Counted from the first letter of the stretch, positions 6,207 to 12,563 are shown. The stretch is 12,585 nt of DNA from 13-2-20CM-68-14 sp036378475 (GCA_036378475.1 DASUWJ010000077.1:1-12585), one strand, 5' to 3'. Notes: generated by a model from the letters alone, not told the origin. Translations and numbers: made by a program.

Positions 6207-6887
6207 ATGACGACCGTCCTGATAGTGGATGACGAGCCGATTGTCCGCGACGTGGTCACGCGCTACCTCGAGCGCGACGGCCACACGATCCTCGCGGCCG
6301 AGAACGGCGACGCCGCCCGCGGCCTGATCGAGCGGGAATCGCCCGGCCTCGTCGTCCTCGACGTGATGATGCCGGGCGAGACCGACGGCCTGGACCTCTG
6401 CCGCTGGATCAGAGCCACCTCTGATCTGCCGGTGATCCTGCTCACGGCACGGGGCGAGGAGACCGACCGGATCGTCGGGCTCGAGCTCGGCGCCGACGAC
6501 TACGTGACGAAGCCGTTCTCGCCCCGTGAGCTGGCGACGCGCGTGCGGACGGTGCTCCGGCGGGCCCGGCCGAGCGCGCCCCCGCCGGGGCGACTCGAGC
6601 TCGGCTCACTCGTGATCGACGCGAAAGACCACCAGGCTGGGCGTGACGGCGAGAGGCTGCGGCTGACAGCGAGGGAGTTCGAGCTGCTCTGGTTCCTCGC
6701 CTCGAACCCGAATCAGGTTTTCTCGCGCGACCAGCTGATGCACCGTGTCTGGGGCTATTCGGCCGCTCTCGACACGGGCACCGTGACCGTCCACGTCCGC
6801 CGGCTGCGCGAGAAGCTCGAGCTCGACCCGTCGCGTCCCAAGCTACTCGAGACCGTCTGGGGCGTCGGCTACCGCCTGCGGGCATGA
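6207..6887 (+). CDS. OmpR/PhoB-family DNA-binding response regulator
   Basis: This 226-residue protein has a receiver domain (1-117) with the full acidic pocket D8/D9, phosphoacceptor D52 in LDVMMPG, T80 and K102 in KPF. A Pro-rich linker (around RPSAPPPG) leads to an OmpR-type winged helix (about 130-226) with LTAREFELLWFLA, the recognition region GTVTVHVRRLREKLE and the closing ETVWGVGYRL. It is a canonical transcription factor activated by the kinase next door. The ATG at 6207 is chosen over an upstream in-frame ATG at 6168 because the receiver fold starts at residue 2. GGAG abuts the ATG and AAGGGG lies about 16 nt upstream. Its stop overlaps the kinase start (ATGA), so the two are translationally coupled. 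The activating signal and regulon are unknown; the divergent secreted propeller is a candidate target. Confidence 0.95.
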   Translation: MTTVLIVDDEPIVRDVVTRYLERDGHTILAAENGDAARGLIERESPGLVVLDVMMPGETDGLDLCRWIRATSDLPVILLTARGEETDRIVGLELGADDYVTKPFSPRELATRVRTVLRRARPSAPPPGRLELGSLVIDAKDHQAGRDGERLRLTAREFELLWFLASNPNQVFSRDQLMHRVWGYSAALDTGTVTVHVRRLREKLELDPSRPKLLETVWGVGYRLRA

Positions 6888-7978
6888 TCGAGACGGCCGT
6901 CATCTTCGGACTGATCGTGCTTGCGGCCGGAGTCGCCGCCGCCACGGTCGTGCGGCTCCTGCCGACCCTGCGGCTGCAGCTCTCGGCGCTCGCGCTGCTC
7001 GCCGTCTGCCTGCCACTCGGAGTCGTGCTCGGCTCGGGCTGGGTGATGTTCGGGATGCATAGCGACGCCAAGGTCGTGGCGGTCTCGGTCGCCTCCGCTC
7101 TGTCCGCCCTGATCGGCGCCCTCCTGCTCGCCCGCTGGATCCTTCGCCCGCTCGAGCAGCTGCGAGCCGCCTCGGGACGCCTGGCGGGAGGCGACCTGAG
7201 CGCCCGGGCCTCGGAGTCGGGACCGCGCGAGCTGCTCGAGCTCGGCGCGGCCTTCAACGGAATGGCGACGGGCGTCGAACAGCTCTTCGACGCGCGTCGC
7301 CAGCTCGTCGCTTGGGCCAGCCACGATCTCCGGACGCCTCTGGCCTCGCTCCGCGCGATGGTCGAGGCTCTCGAGGACGGCCTCGCGACGCCGCGGGAAT
7401 ACCTGCCCGCGATCAACGAGCAGCTGGAGATGCTCTCCCAGCGCGTCGAGGATCTGTTCGAGCTCGCGCGGATCGACGCGGGAGTGCTCACACTCGAGCT
7501 GCACGACGCCGAGCTCGGCGAGCTGATTTCGAGCTGTCTACGCGCCCTCGAGGCCGAGGCGCGGGCGCGGAACATCCAGCTCGAGGCGAGACTCGACCCC
7601 GCCTCGCCCCCGGTCCGGATCGCGCCCGACAAGGTCGAACGCGTCCTGCTCAACCTGCTCACGAACGCCGTCCGGCACACCCCGAGCGACGGGTCCGTCT
7701 CCGTCGTCGTCGAGCCCGATTCCGACCACGTCGTCGTCGCGGTCGAGGACACCGGGGCGGGCCTGACGCCGGCCGCCGCGCGGCGCATGTTCGAGCGCTT
7801 CTGGCGAGACGACGAGTCGCGCAGCCAGTCGACCGGAGGCGCTGGACTCGGCCTCGCGATCGCCCAGGGACTCGTCCAGGCGCACGGTGGTGCGATCTGG
7901 GCCGAGAATCGAAGCTCCGGCGGCGCCCGGGTCGCCTTCACCCTTCCGCTCGCCGAGGGCACACCCGAGCTGGGTTGA
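6884..7978 (+). CDS. Membrane sensor histidine kinase without an extracytoplasmic sensor domain
   Basis: This 364-residue kinase starts at the ATG overlapping the regulator's stop by 4 nt. Three hydrophobic segments (about 3-24, 31-56 and 62-86) are linked by loops of under ten residues, so there is no room for an extracellular sensor; it resembles intramembrane-sensing or accessory-protein-dependent kinases. HAMP follows (about 84-137, around RPLEQLRAASGRLAGGDLSA). The HisKA domain has WASHDLRTPLASL with phosphoaccepting H147. The HATPase domain has the N-box NLLTNAVRH (257-265), the G1 box DTGAGL (289-294), the F-box region FERFWR and the G2 box GGAGLGLAIA (318-327). All catalytic motifs are intact. 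It is expected to autophosphorylate at H147 and pass phosphate to D52 of the partner. The next gene is 175 nt downstream. Confidence 0.95.
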   Translation: MIETAVIFGLIVLAAGVAAATVVRLLPTLRLQLSALALLAVCLPLGVVLGSGWVMFGMHSDAKVVAVSVASALSALIGALLLARWILRPLEQLRAASGRLAGGDLSARASESGPRELLELGAAFNGMATGVEQLFDARRQLVAWASHDLRTPLASLRAMVEALEDGLATPREYLPAINEQLEMLSQRVEDLFELARIDAGVLTLELHDAELGELISSCLRALEAEARARNIQLEARLDPASPPVRIAPDKVERVLLNLLTNAVRHTPSDGSVSVVVEPDSDHVVVAVEDTGAGLTPAAARRMFERFWRDDESRSQSTGGAGLGLAIAQGLVQAHGGAIWAENRSSGGARVAFTLPLAEGTPELG

Positions 7979-8153
7979 GGGCCGCAGCCAAGGAGTCCAG
8001 CTCAAGGACGGCAGCCGCAACCGCTTCCGTGGCTATCGTTGCGCGCCGGGTTTCGCGACCAAGGTCAGGCTAGGCAAGCACCTGAAAGGAGGGTTCGGGC
8101 GCGGTCGATCGAGACCCGAGACCGGGCCGGGCTGGCCCGACGAGAGGAGAGGC

Positions 8154-8699
8154 ATGACCGAAGAGGCAACGTTGCAGGAGACACCGGCAGGCCTTGAGCC
8201 CGCCGAGGATGGCTGGTTCGTCGTCAACGTCCGGGACACGGCTTGGCTGACACAGGACGCGTTCGGCTCTGCGTGCGTGTTCGAGAACCGCCGAGAGGCA
8301 AAGTTCCCCGAACTCGGGGTCAACATCGGCGTGCTGCAACCCGGACAGCCGGCCTGCCTCTACCACGAGGAGGACGCGCAGGAGGACTTCCTCGTCCTCG
8401 CCGGCGAGTGCGTACTGCTCGTGAACGGCGAGGAGCGGCCGCTTCGTGCCTGGGATTTCGTCCACTCGCCCGCCGGCACCGAGCACCTGCTCGTTGGTGC
8501 CGGCGAGGAGGTTTCGATCGTGCTCGCAGTGGGCGCACGGCCCGACCCCGTGCGCCTGCGCTACCCCGTCTCTGAGCTGGCGGCGAAGTACGGCGGGAGC
8601 GCCGAGGAGGAAACGGCGGAGCCGGAGGAGGCCTACGCGAGGTTCGAACCGCCCCAGCCAGGGCGGCCCGAATACTGGGATCAGTTGCCCTGGGCTTAA
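8154..8699 (+). CDS. Cupin-domain protein
   Basis: This 181-residue protein starts at the ATG at 8154, preceded by AGGAG 5 nt upstream. The single cupin barrel occupies about 45-130: motif 1 reads YHEEDAQEDFLVLAGE (H71, E73, E78), with the usual second His replaced by Glu, and motif 2 reads SPAGTEH (H111). The remaining residues can still bind one metal. Similar short cupins in actinobacteria are uncharacterised; sugar or small-molecule binding or isomerase roles are possible. The C-terminal tail (148-181) is Glu/Pro-rich and ends in aromatic residues (PEYWDQLPWA), a conserved-looking ending. The 175-nt gap upstream holds two small GC hairpins (one at 8123-8139) and an orphan AAAGGAGGG at 8085-8093 without a start codon at usable distance. 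The stop codon sits in a GGGCTTAAGCCC palindrome. Confidence 0.85.
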   Translation: MTEEATLQETPAGLEPAEDGWFVVNVRDTAWLTQDAFGSACVFENRREAKFPELGVNIGVLQPGQPACLYHEEDAQEDFLVLAGECVLLVNGEERPLRAWDFVHSPAGTEHLLVGAGEEVSIVLAVGARPDPVRLRYPVSELAAKYGGSAEEETAEPEEAYARFEPPQPGRPEYWDQLPWA

Positions 8700-8721
8700 G
8701 CCCGACTCGCTCGGCAAGCGA
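8692..8721. terminator. Weak hairpins between convergent cupin and MarR genes
   Basis: GGGCTTAAGCCC (8692-8703) is a perfect palindrome over the cupin stop. TCGCT (8707-8711) pairs with AGCGA (8717-8721) around a 5-nt loop. The gap to the convergent MarR stop is only 42 nt, so a shared bidirectional terminator would have to lie here. Both structures are short and without a T-run; tentative. Confidence 0.3.
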
Positions 8722-8741
8722 ACCAGGGGGTTTCCGATGAC

Positions 8742-9260
8742 CTAGCCGAGTGTCTGCCGCATCGCCGCCTGGCGGCAATGGGGCAGGTGCTGGCCGGCGA
8801 GTCGAACGAGCAGCGCGTGCAGCTGTTTCCGCTCCTCCTCGTCCAGCGAGCCCAAAAACTCGTCTTCCAGCCGCGCCGAGAGCCGCCGGGCTCCTGCCAG
8901 CGTCTTGCGACCCGCGGGTGTCATCTCGACGACATGGCGCCGTCGATCGGCCTGATCGCGCTGCCTGGCAATCAGACCCCTCTCCTCCAGCTCGTCCAAG
9001 AGCCCGACGAGCTGTCCCTTGTCGTAGCCCAGTGCATCGGCGATCGCGCCCTGCGTCTCGCGCGAACCCTTATCCAAGACAGCGAGGATCGCGTGGTGGT
9101 AGGGGTGAAGGCCGGCCTGTTCGTAGGCGACGAAGGACTGCTCCTTCGCCCTCATGCCGAGCCGCTTCAGCAGGAAGAGCGCCGAGGAGAGGAGCTCCTC
9201 GGGAAAGCCCTCCGTCACGGGCTGGACCGGTGCCGGGGATGTCGTGGTGGGAGTGCTCAT
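8742..9260 (-). CDS. MarR-family transcriptional regulator of the adjacent efflux pump
   Basis: This 172-residue winged-helix regulator has helical dimerisation parts at about 20-60 and 125-160. The DNA-binding core contains TQGAIADALGYDKGQLVGLL (69-88, recognition helix around 81-94) and a wing with RQRDQADRRRHVVEMTPAGR (99-118), the DxRRR-type wing typical of MarR. The first 18 residues are a Ser/Thr/Pro-rich disordered extension. There is no Shine-Dalgarno; a TACACT -10 box ends 7 nt before the ATG, so the transcript is probably leaderless. It is divergent from a DHA2 exporter with a shared 69-nt gap holding a palindrome, the classic arrangement in which the regulator represses both genes until it binds the pump's substrate. 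Its ligand is unknown; a phenolic or drug-like compound would be usual for the family. Confidence 0.93.
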   Translation of the reverse strand: MSTPTTTSPAPVQPVTEGFPEELLSSALFLLKRLGMRAKEQSFVAYEQAGLHPYHHAILAVLDKGSRETQGAIADALGYDKGQLVGLLDELEERGLIARQRDQADRRRHVVEMTPAGRKTLAGARRLSARLEDEFLGSLDEEERKQLHALLVRLAGQHLPHCRQAAMRQTLG

Positions 9261-9266
9261 GGAAGA

Positions 9267-9272
9267 AGTGTA
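9267..9272 (-). promoter_or_regulatory. Leaderless -10 box (TACACT) for the MarR gene
   Basis: On the minus strand TACACT is followed by six bases and then the ATG at 9260, putting the predicted transcription start on the A of the start codon. With no Shine-Dalgarno before that ATG, a leaderless mRNA is the simplest reading. No clear -35 is visible. Confidence 0.55.
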
Positions 9273-9293
9273 GCGCGGGGAACGTTGGGTATG

Positions 9294-9314
9294 TATACTG
9301 TTGATCTAATCAAC
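9294..9314 (+). promoter_or_regulatory. Efflux pump -10 box (TATACT) overlapped downstream by the MarR palindrome
   Basis: TATACT (9294-9299) matches five of six bases of the -10 consensus. It is followed directly by GTTGAT-CTA-ATCAAC (9300-9314), an inverted repeat with perfect 6-bp arms. The predicted pump start site (about 9306) falls inside the palindrome, so bound MarR dimer would block initiation. The palindrome is 28 nt or more upstream of the MarR -10, so its effect on that promoter may be weaker. No good -35 is seen. Confidence 0.7.
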
Positions 9315-9318
9315 GATT

Positions 9319-9324
9319 AAGGAG
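9319..9324 (+). promoter_or_regulatory. Ribosome binding site that fixes a TTG start for the pump
   Basis: AAGGAG ends 5 nt before the TTG at 9330. The next in-frame ATG is at codon 24, inside the first membrane helix, so this site decides the TTG start. Confidence 0.8.
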
Positions 9325-9329
9325 ATCAA

Positions 9330-10793
9330 TTGACCGAACGAACCACGAATCCGAGCCGCCGCTGGAGCGCACTGGCGCTGATCGTCACCGCGCAATTCAT
9401 GGTCATCCTCGATGTCGCGATCGTCAACGTGGCGCTGCCCTCGATCAAGACCGATCTCGGCTTCTCACAGACGAGCCTGCAATGGGTCGTCTCGGCCTAC
9501 GCGATCTTCTTCGGCGGCGCGCTCCTGCTTGGCGGGCGACTTGCCGACCTCTTCGGCCGTCGCCGGCTCTTCATCGGCGGGCTGCTCCTGTTCGCCACGA
9601 CCTCGCTCCTCTGCGGGCTCGCCTGGTCCGAGGGCTCGCTGATCACGTTCCGCGCCGCCCAGGGTCTCGGCGGAGCACTCCTCGCGCCCGCCGCGCTGTC
9701 CCTGCTGATGACCTCGTTCGCCGAGGGACGCGAGCGCAATCTGGCGCTTGGGATCTACGGCGCGGCTTCCGGAAGCGGCGCCGCTGCGGGGGTGCTGCTC
9801 GGTGGCGTGCTCACGAGCTATCTGAGCTGGTCATGGATCTTCTTCATCAACGTCCCCGTCGGCCTTGTCGCCGCACTGCTGGCCCCCGTCTTGTTGCGCG
9901 AGAGCCGACCCGAGCTTGGGCACCGCCACTTCGACCTCGCCGGCGCCGCGACCGTGACGGCAGGGCTGATGCTGCTGGTCTACGCGCTCACGCGTGCGGC
10001 GACCGCTGGCTGGGGCTCCGCTTCCACGCTCGCGCTGCTCGCCGGTTCGGCGGCTCTGATCGGCTCCTTCGTCCTGATCGAGTCGCGTTCCCCGTGGCCC
10101 CTGTTGCCGTTGCGGATCTTCCGCTCTGGAACGCTCAGCGGTGCCAACATCGCGATGGCGATCGTCGGCGCCGTCGCCTTCTCCGAGTTCTTCCTGCTGA
10201 CCCTGTACCTCCAGGAAGTGCTGCACTACAGCGCCGTCCAGAGCGGCGTCGCCTTCGTCGGCTTCGCCGGCACCGTGGTGATCGTCTCCAATCTCGCCCA
10301 GCTCATCGTCGGCCGATTTGGCGTCCGCGCCACCCTGACCGCCGGGCTCGCGGTCTCCGCGCTGTCGGTTGCCTGGCTGACGCGCCTGCCGGTCGACGGG
10401 CACTACTTCTGGGATCTCTTCCCGGCCTTCGTCCTCGGTGGCGCGGGCATGGGCCTGTCGTTCGTGCCGGTCACGATTGCCAGCCTCTCAGGCGTCGAGC
10501 GCGCCGACGCGGGCATCGCCTCCGGACTGGTGAACACGAGCCGCCAGATCGGCGGCGCCGTCGGGCTGGCCGCCGCCAGCGCGATCGCGGCATCCTCGGC
10601 CGGTCATTTCAACGGCGCGCCCCTGAACAGTGCCGCGGCGCTGGATCACGGCTTCCAGACGGCCTTGTACGCCCTCGTCGGCTTGCTCGGCGTTGGCGCC
10701 TTAGTCGCTCTTACACTCGTCAGGCCGAAAGCCGCGGCGCCGGTCGCTGAGCTGCCAGGTGTTGACGCCGCCCTCGTGGAAGAGGCAGCCTAA
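9330..10793 (+). CDS. MFS drug exporter, DHA2 (EmrB/QacA) family
   Basis: This 487-residue membrane protein has about 14 hydrophobic helices, the DHA2 number, and uses the proton gradient to export drugs or toxic metabolites. TM1 holds the DHA2 signature ILDVAIVNVALPSI with D28. Motif A GGRLADLFGRRR (68-79) lies in the loop after TM2. Motif B around FRAAQGLGGALLAP (107-120) has R108. The antiporter motif C region is GSGAAAGVLLGGVL (148-161). The start is TTG, supported by AAGGAG 5 nt upstream. Expression is probably repressed by the divergent MarR protein through the palindrome over its promoter. The 3' end lies 8 nt from the stop of a convergent IS110 transposase gene; the C-terminal tail (LPGVDAALVEEAA) looks plausible, so the insertion seems not to have damaged the pump, though the last codons could come from the element. 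Confidence 0.95.
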   Translation: MTERTTNPSRRWSALALIVTAQFMVILDVAIVNVALPSIKTDLGFSQTSLQWVVSAYAIFFGGALLLGGRLADLFGRRRLFIGGLLLFATTSLLCGLAWSEGSLITFRAAQGLGGALLAPAALSLLMTSFAEGRERNLALGIYGAASGSGAAAGVLLGGVLTSYLSWSWIFFINVPVGLVAALLAPVLLRESRPELGHRHFDLAGAATVTAGLMLLVYALTRAATAGWGSASTLALLAGSAALIGSFVLIESRSPWPLLPLRIFRSGTLSGANIAMAIVGAVAFSEFFLLTLYLQEVLHYSAVQSGVAFVGFAGTVVIVSNLAQLIVGRFGVRATLTAGLAVSALSVAWLTRLPVDGHYFWDLFPAFVLGGAGMGLSFVPVTIASLSGVERADAGIASGLVNTSRQIGGAVGLAAASAIAASSAGHFNGAPLNSAAALDHGFQTALYALVGLLGVGALVALTLVRPKAAAPVAELPGVDAALVEEAA

Positions 10794-10801
10794 TGCGTTT
10801 G

Positions 10802-11995
10802 TCAAGCGGCTCTGGCGTAGTCGGTGCGGTATGGCTGCCGGATGCGGAGGATGGAGTGGAGGACGTCGACGCGTCGGCGTGCGAGCGCGATCACGGCTTT
10901 GTGGTGGCGTTTCCCTTCGCGTCGCTTGCGGGCGTAGAAGGTGCGGCTGGCGGGGTGTTGGAGCGAGCAGAAGGCGGACTGGTAGAGGACGCGCTTCATG
11001 GCTTTGTTGCCGCCGTTGGCGCGTCGCAGGTAGCGGACCTTGCCGGACTGCTTGAGGATCGGCGCGAGCCCGGCCGCGGCGGCGAGCTGGTCGGGCGTCG
11101 GGAAGCGGCCGATGCCGCCTGCCTCGACGATGAAATCGGCCGTCAGCGTCGCCCCCATCCCGGGCAGGCCGCGGATGAGGGCGGCGTCAGGGTGGCGGAT
11201 GAGTGTCTCCTCGATCTGCGTATCGAGCCTGGCGAGCCGCTCACGGACGCTGAGCGCCTCCTCGGCGAGCTCGCGCACGAGCTCGGCAGCGAGCCGTTCG
11301 CCCGGAAGCGCGAGCTGCTGCGCCTTGGCGGCAGCAAGCGCGCTATCGGCGAGCCGCTCGAGGTGCGGACGCGGCAGGTGGCCGGCCTTGAGCATCGAGT
11401 TGATCAGCCGTGTCCTGCCGGCGCGGCGGATCTCGGCCGGCGTCACGTAGCGGCCGAGCAGGACGAGGCTCGCCTTCTGGGTCGGATCGACGACGCGCTC
11501 GAGGCCGGGATGGATCGATGCGAGCAGGTCGCGCAACCGGCCGATCCTCCGGGTCTGGTCGGTCACGAGCTCACGCCGGCGGTTGACGAGCAGTCGCAGC
11601 TCGACGTCGATCTCGCTGCCTGTTTCGATCGGGCGCAGGTCGCCGCGGCTGCGGACCTGGTCGGCGATCACGCGCGCGTCGCGCGGATCGCTCTTGTGCT
11701 CGCCACCGGTTGTCCCCTGTCGAGCGCGGTTGACCGCGAGACCAGGCACGTGCACGAGCGCGAACCCGGCCTCGGCCAGCATCGCAGCGAGCAGCGACGC
11801 GATCCCGCCAACCGCGTCGATCCCGACCGTGACCGCTCCGTGCTCGCTTCGCAGCCGCTCCATCTCCTCAATCAGCGCCTGAATCGCCGTCGGCTCGTTG
11901 TCGACCCGTCGGCTGACCGGCTCGCCGCCCCGCTCGTCGACCGCGGCCGCCCAGTGGAACTCCTTCGCAACGTCGATCCCAACCGAGATCTGCAT
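10802..11995 (-). CDS. IS110-family DEDD transposase (bridge-RNA-guided recombinase)
   Basis: This 397-residue protein is full length for the family. The N-terminal RuvC-like DEDD domain shows GIDVAK (D8), VGIDAVGG (D60) and KSDPRDARVIADQVR (D103, D106). A helical linker spans about 140-265. The C-terminal Tnp domain shows LIRGLPGMGATLTADFIVEA (273-292), then FPTPDQLAAAAGLAPILKQSGK with the conserved serine at 317, and GGNKAMKRVLYQSAF. All catalytic residues appear present and the frame is unbroken, so the enzyme may be active. IS110 transposases cut and join DNA with a serine aided by the DEDD site, guided by an RNA encoded by the element. The ATG at 11995 has AAGGAG 5 nt upstream; an open frame to 12151 has no family similarity and overlaps the putative RNA. 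Confidence 0.95.
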   Translation of the reverse strand: MQISVGIDVAKEFHWAAAVDERGGEPVSRRVDNEPTAIQALIEEMERLRSEHGAVTVGIDAVGGIASLLAAMLAEAGFALVHVPGLAVNRARQGTTGGEHKSDPRDARVIADQVRSRGDLRPIETGSEIDVELRLLVNRRRELVTDQTRRIGRLRDLLASIHPGLERVVDPTQKASLVLLGRYVTPAEIRRAGRTRLINSMLKAGHLPRPHLERLADSALAAAKAQQLALPGERLAAELVRELAEEALSVRERLARLDTQIEETLIRHPDAALIRGLPGMGATLTADFIVEAGGIGRFPTPDQLAAAAGLAPILKQSGKVRYLRRANGGNKAMKRVLYQSAFCSLQHPASRTFYARKRREGKRHHKAVIALARRRVDVLHSILRIRQPYRTDYARAA

Positions 11996-12200
11996 CTCGC
12001 TCCTTCCGTCGCCTGGAACCGCGCAGTCTCCTCCTGCCGTCCTCGCCCTACATAGCGATCGATCGCTGAGCCCAATTAGCGGTCCGGAAGAGACGGCGGA
12101 GCGAGGGGTCGTGCCTCCTGAGCCATCGAGGGCAGCAAGCATGAAAACCATCCCCGCCCCGCCAGCGCATCCCGCTCGAACTTACAAGAGCGTCGGACAC
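11996..12200 (-). ncRNA. Candidate IS110 bridge RNA region
   Basis: Upstream of the transposase, the transcript of this strand can form a long compound stem-loop. GCCGTCTCTTCC (12097-12086) pairs with GGAGGAGACTGC (12034-12023), 11 of 12 positions including one G-U, and extends outward with CCGC/GCGG after a small internal loop. Inside it, a perfect 14-bp palindrome AGCGATCGATCGCT (12067-12054) forms a terminal hairpin. The two flanking single-stranded sides, about 18 nt each, would form an internal loop, the layout in which bridge RNAs hold their two guide halves. A further small hairpin (CGCTC/GAGCG, 12192-12173) lies near the 5' side. Position is as expected for the IS110 subgroup. The RNA's ends, promoter and guide assignments are not determined; structure was folded by eye. 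Confidence 0.5.
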
Positions 12201-12220
12201 AAAGAGAAAGGTAGGGCGGC

Positions 12221-12439
12221 GTGAGCGCGGCCGAAGTCGATCGAACCAGTCGCCAGGGACAGGTCGAGACCCTGCTCCGCGAACTCGACGAGCGCCGGCG
12301 CGACCTGCATCGCTTGAAGGCCAACGGTGCGGCAAGCGCCGGCCTGCTCGATCAGAAGCGAGAGTTTCTCGAGGTGGGACAGCATCTGCGGAATCTCGTC
12401 GGACCCGGCCCGGCGACGCAGCTGACCAGCGAGAGTTGA
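12221..12439 (+). CDS. Small charged helical protein, unknown function
   Basis: I do not recognise this 72-residue protein. It starts at the GTG at 12221 with a modest purine-rich ribosome site (AAAGGTAGGG) about 5 nt upstream. Residues 12-58 (from GQVETLLRELDERRRDLHRL to KREFLEVGQHLRNLV) alternate charged and hydrophobic positions with heptad-like spacing, suggesting a helical hairpin or short coiled coil. It has no cysteine, signal or membrane segment. Codon third positions are strongly GC, as in neighbouring genes, which supports it being real. It is divergent from the IS110 transposase, and its upstream region is the presumed left end of the element. It could therefore be a host gene whose promoter was replaced by the insertion, or, less likely, part of the element. 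Confidence 0.55.
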   Translation: MSAAEVDRTSRQGQVETLLRELDERRRDLHRLKANGAASAGLLDQKREFLEVGQHLRNLVGPGPATQLTSES

Positions 12440-12460
12440 TCTCTCTCCGCTTTAGACGAA

Positions 12461-12485
12461 AACGTACGTTGCTAGGTCGGGCAAC
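12461..12485. other. Overlapping palindromes downstream of the small gene
   Basis: AACGTACGTT (12461-12470) is a perfect 10-bp palindrome. Its right arm overlaps GTTGC-8 nt-GCAAC (12468-12485). They lie 21 nt after the small gene's stop and about 14-38 nt upstream of a promoter-like sequence, so they could be an operator pair for the gene off the right edge. Purely a sequence pattern. Confidence 0.35.
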
Positions 12486-12498
12486 AACTGATTCCGCA

Positions 12499-12528
12499 TT
12501 GTCCCTTCCACCTGGGTTCGCCTAGGAT
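12499..12528 (+). promoter_or_regulatory. Candidate sigma70-type promoter pointing out of the window
   Basis: TTGTCC (12499-12504) and TAGGAT (12523-12528) are separated by 18 nt, each matching four of six consensus bases. The predicted start is near 12535. A hairpin follows at 12545-12563. A GTG pair at 12550-12555 opens a frame to the window edge, but twelve codons cannot be judged. Confidence 0.35.
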
Positions 12529-12544
12529 CGGTTAGTAGCGTCCC

Positions 12545-12563
12545 CGCTCGTGGTGTACGAGCG
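12545..12563 (+). other. 7-bp hairpin near the right edge
   Basis: CGCTCGT (12545-12551) pairs perfectly with ACGAGCG (12557-12563) around GGTGT. It lies just downstream of the candidate promoter and may be a 5' leader structure or operator. The window ends before its context can be seen. Confidence 0.35.

Larger units (their letters stand above)
10802..12200 (-). mobile_element. IS110-family insertion sequence (ends approximate)
   Basis: An intact IS110-type transposase gene is preceded on its own strand by about 200 nt of non-coding, foldable sequence and followed by almost nothing before the pump gene's stop. That fits the IS110 subgroup, where the guide (bridge) RNA is encoded in the long left end upstream of the transposase, rather than the IS1111 subgroup, which has it downstream. 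IS110 elements lack ordinary terminal inverted repeats and usually make no target duplication, and I could not fix either end: the right end lies near or inside the last codons of the pump gene, the left end probably between about 12130 and 12215. Confidence 0.75.

Noticed and set aside
6442..7962. 506-residue minus-strand open frame opposite the two-component genes
   Set aside because: The product is Ser/Arg/Ala-rich with no recognisable domain, and the plus strand carries two textbook signalling proteins over the same stretch.
8085..8093. AAAGGAGGG as the ribosome site of an extra gene before the cupin
   Set aside because: No ATG, GTG or TTG follows within a usable distance with a meaningful frame; the cupin has its own AGGAG before 8154.
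7979..8153. Riboswitch in the 175-nt leader of the cupin gene
   Set aside because: Only short GC hairpins are visible (for example 8123-8139), with no motif of a known riboswitch class.
10793..12055. 420-residue plus-strand open frame opposite the transposase
   Set aside because: It is a shadow of the IS110 transposase; the minus-strand product has all family motifs and a good ribosome site.
12035..12085. Pairing of CTAAT in the RNA internal loop with ATTAG beside the transposase stop, as a donor guide
   Set aside because: Only 5 nt match and the neighbouring bases do not pair, which is expected by chance. Element ends must be fixed before guides are assigned.
10793..12169. ATGCG near the right end and CGCAT at 12165-12169 as terminal inverted repeats of the IS
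   Set aside because: Five bases is not significant and IS110-subgroup elements generally lack terminal inverted repeats.
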